Source: Moraxella porci DSM 25326 (GTDB lineage Bacteria; Pseudomonadota; Gammaproteobacteria; Pseudomonadales; Moraxellaceae). Taken from it: a DNA stretch of 64,000 bases. Under the pieces are notes generated by a model. The model was not told where the DNA came from. It worked only from the letters and a program-made list of their open reading frames with translations, and made no database searches. The stretch spans positions 154,080-218,079 of the forward strand of contig NZ_MUYV01000005.1 of NCBI RefSeq assembly GCF_002014855.1. Direction: 5' to 3'. Positions 62,782 to 64,000 of this stretch are shown here, piece after piece; positions within the stretch are counted from its first letter, which is position 1; every line of letters starts with the position of its first letter. Made by a program: the position numbers and the translations under genes.

Positions 62782-62815
62782 AAAACCCATGATTTGAAAT
62801 AAACCATGGGTTTTA
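62782..62815 (-). terminator. Terminator of the small-gene group
   Basis: On the minus strand AAACCCATG pairs with CATGGGTTT across a 13-nt loop and is followed by T-rich sequence. It lies just after the stop at 62827. Confidence 0.82.
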
Positions 62816-62826
62816 TCGTAAGGCAA

Positions 62827-63030
62827 TTAAGAATTCATCATCTTTCTTAATTCAGCTTCTAAGCCTCTGCTTTTTACTTCATGCAAATAAGCCGTTCTTG
62901 CCAAACCGGATTTAAACCTTGCCGCTCTCAGCAATTCCTGATCTGACATACAGCTTGCCTGATATCGATGATCCTCAAGTTCACCCAACTTTTTTTGCCC
63001 TGCTTCTGCAAGTTTACTAAAAAAACTCAT
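62827..63030 (-). CDS. Small hypothetical protein
   Basis: I do not recognise this 67-residue protein. It starts 'MSFFSKLAEAGQKKLGELED' and ends 'GLEAELRKMMNS', looks alpha-helical and soluble, and has one cysteine. CAGGAG lies 6 nt before the ATG at 63030, which strongly supports this start over one inside the neighbour. It begins 13 bp after the next small gene and is likely co-transcribed with it. Confidence 0.72.
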   Translation of the reverse strand: MSFFSKLAEAGQKKLGELEDHRYQASCMSDQELLRAARFKSGLARTAYLHEVKSRGLEAELRKMMNS

Positions 63031-63043
63031 AAAAAACTCCTGA

Positions 63044-63193
63044 TTATTTTCGTGGAATGCCAGCATCTGAGCGTTTTGCTCGCCACTGACCATCTTGGTT
63101 TCTAGAACGGTTTTGACCTGCTGTTGGACCTGTTTTTACCACAGGACCACCTGTTTCTCTTGGTGATTTTGATGGATCTTTCTTTTCAGACAT
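63044..63193 (-). CDS. Small basic disordered protein
   Basis: The 49-residue protein is rich in Lys, Arg, Ser, Pro and Gly ('RETGGPVVKTGPTAGQNRSR'), probably disordered and nucleic-acid binding by charge. GAGG lies upstream of the ATG at 63193. I do not recognise a family. It lies between two other tiny genes on the same strand. Confidence 0.68.
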   Translation of the reverse strand: MSEKKDPSKSPRETGGPVVKTGPTAGQNRSRNQDGQWRAKRSDAGIPRK

Positions 63194-63302
63194 ACTAACC
63201 TCATCTTTGCTTTGATTTATTACTATCAATTTTATTGGCTTGGTACTATATCTATTACCTTAACTATGTCCATTAAGCCAAATCATTAAAACAATCGATT
63301 AA

Positions 63303-63485
63303 CTATTTACCTTCTTTTCTTAATCGATCAGCAGTTTCAGAGTGCATTTTGGCTTTGCCATAATGCTTTTTTGCCACAGCATAGTTATAACCTTCCTCAC
63401 CGCTTTTTGCTCTCGCCCACGCTTTTTTGGCTTTGCCCTCATGAAAAGCAGCCAATTTATCATAAACTTCAGGTGATTTTGCCAT
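63303..63485 (-). CDS. Small basic helical protein
   Basis: The 60-residue protein is Lys/Ala-rich ('FHEGKAKKAWARAKSGEEGY', 'YGKAKMHSETADRLRKEGK') and predicted helical. AAGGAG lies 6 nt before the ATG. No family is recognised. It is divergent from the XRE regulator, and the 103-bp space between them contains the palindrome ATTATAAATAAT at 63521-63532, a possible operator. Confidence 0.72.
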   Translation of the reverse strand: MAKSPEVYDKLAAFHEGKAKKAWARAKSGEEGYNYAVAKKHYGKAKMHSETADRLRKEGK

Positions 63486-63588
63486 AATTAACTCCTTTGC
63501 AATAAATCCGCTGTTGTTAAATTATAAATAATCAGATATATTACACAAATCCAATATCGACATTAGCTACCGTAAAAGTGGAATGGTT

Positions 63589-63981
63589 ATGCAAACTCAT
63601 GATAAAATTCGGCAATTAAGAGAATTAAAGAAAATTACACAAGAAGAATTTGCTGAAAAATTGTCAATGTCGCCCAGTGGTTACTCAAAAATAGAGCGTG
63701 GCGAGTCCAAATTAAATCTTGATAAATTACAAAAGATTGCAGATTTGCTTGCGGTCAGCATTGTTGATTTACTACCTACCGAAAGCAATATCATTCATAA
63801 CTTAAATGGTGCTGTAAACTTTCAAGGCACTTACCATCAATACACTGGCAATAATCAAGAGGAAGTGACACGACTATTATTAATTATCGATCATCAAAAA
63901 GAACTTCTTCTACAAAAAGACAAAGAATTAGAAGCAAAAGATGAATTAATCAAGCTGTACAAAGCTCAACAAAATCATTAA
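63589..63981 (+). CDS. XRE family HTH regulator with coiled-coil tail
   Basis: The 130-residue protein has a Cro/CI-type helix-turn-helix at residues about 7-60 ('ITQEEFAEKLSMSPSGYSKIERGE', here residues 16-39) and a C-terminal Glu/Lys-rich coiled coil (about 100-130). ATG 63589 is preferred; ATG 63583 would add two residues. It diverges from three small genes and may control them and itself. Phage-type or plasmid-type regulators look similar, but no phage gene is visible before the window ends. Confidence 0.87.
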   Translation: MQTHDKIRQLRELKKITQEEFAEKLSMSPSGYSKIERGESKLNLDKLQKIADLLAVSIVDLLPTESNIIHNLNGAVNFQGTYHQYTGNNQEEVTRLLLIIDHQKELLLQKDKELEAKDELIKLYKAQQNH

Positions 63982-64000
63982 TTATAAAGACAATAAAAAA

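Noticed and set aside
1..64000. CRISPR arrays, rRNA genes, integrase genes
   Set aside because: None found on reading both strands; no regularly spaced repeats.

Overview
The window is a gene-dense chromosomal segment of a gammaproteobacterium, most probably a Moraxella (Moraxellaceae). The evidence is the set and style of the proteins (nuoMN, argS, glnE-ilvE, tol genes, mfd, GTP-type pckG), an AT-leaning base composition, and above all a phosphoethanolamine transferase at 6816-8438 that closely resembles MCR-1, a lineage known to be native to Moraxella. No insertion sequence, rRNA operon, CRISPR array or clear prophage was found. Family names rest on motifs and remembered relatives, because no database search was possible.

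Layout. 1-3484: end of the NADH dehydrogenase operon (nuoM tail, nuoN), then ferredoxin-NADP reductase and nicotinamidase. 3678-5964 (minus): azlCD amino-acid exporter, dgkA, a VIT/CCC1 metal transporter. 6040-9638: an mcr-like gene followed by a PAP2 phosphatase gene with a frameshift, then an unknown secreted protein. 9682-19201 (almost all minus): argS, a LysE exporter, two identical tRNA-Ser genes, a YdcF-like protein, murB, hslR, an acetyltransferase, ilvA preceded by a vapBC toxin-antitoxin pair, and yebC. 19309-27021: an EmrAB-like efflux pair, a LysR regulator, doxX, a 3-hydroxyacyl-CoA dehydrogenase, a pirin and a SotB-like exporter. doxX and the pirin gene carry the same inverted repeat 40 bp ahead of their -35 boxes.

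27127-44115: rimO, tRNA-Asp and tRNA-Val, glutathione peroxidase, a DUF2254 protein, pckG, radA, sulfate permease cysTWA, a DEAD-box helicase overlapping hemW, an entericidin-like lipopeptide, trmL, a CHMI-family isomerase, a HIT protein and thiE. 44131-53165: mfd, then a tol cluster (tolQ-R-A-B) in which pal is replaced by a tiny lipoprotein and ybgC by a different thioesterase, then tusDCE without tusB. 53298-62628: glnE, ilvE, tRNA-Leu, a DUF475 membrane protein behind a structured leader, and the sulfite-reduction operon cysI-DUF934-cysG. 62827-63981: three very small genes divergent from an XRE-type regulator; this is the most accessory-looking part.

Functional links. Sulfate import (cysTWA) and sulfite reduction/siroheme synthesis (cysI, cysG) are far apart but share a CysB-like sequence upstream. 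Envelope functions are frequent (mcr-like/pap2, dgkA, tol, murB, YdcF-like, entericidin). The three tRNA transcription units have clear promoters, all with 16-bp spacers, and clear terminators.
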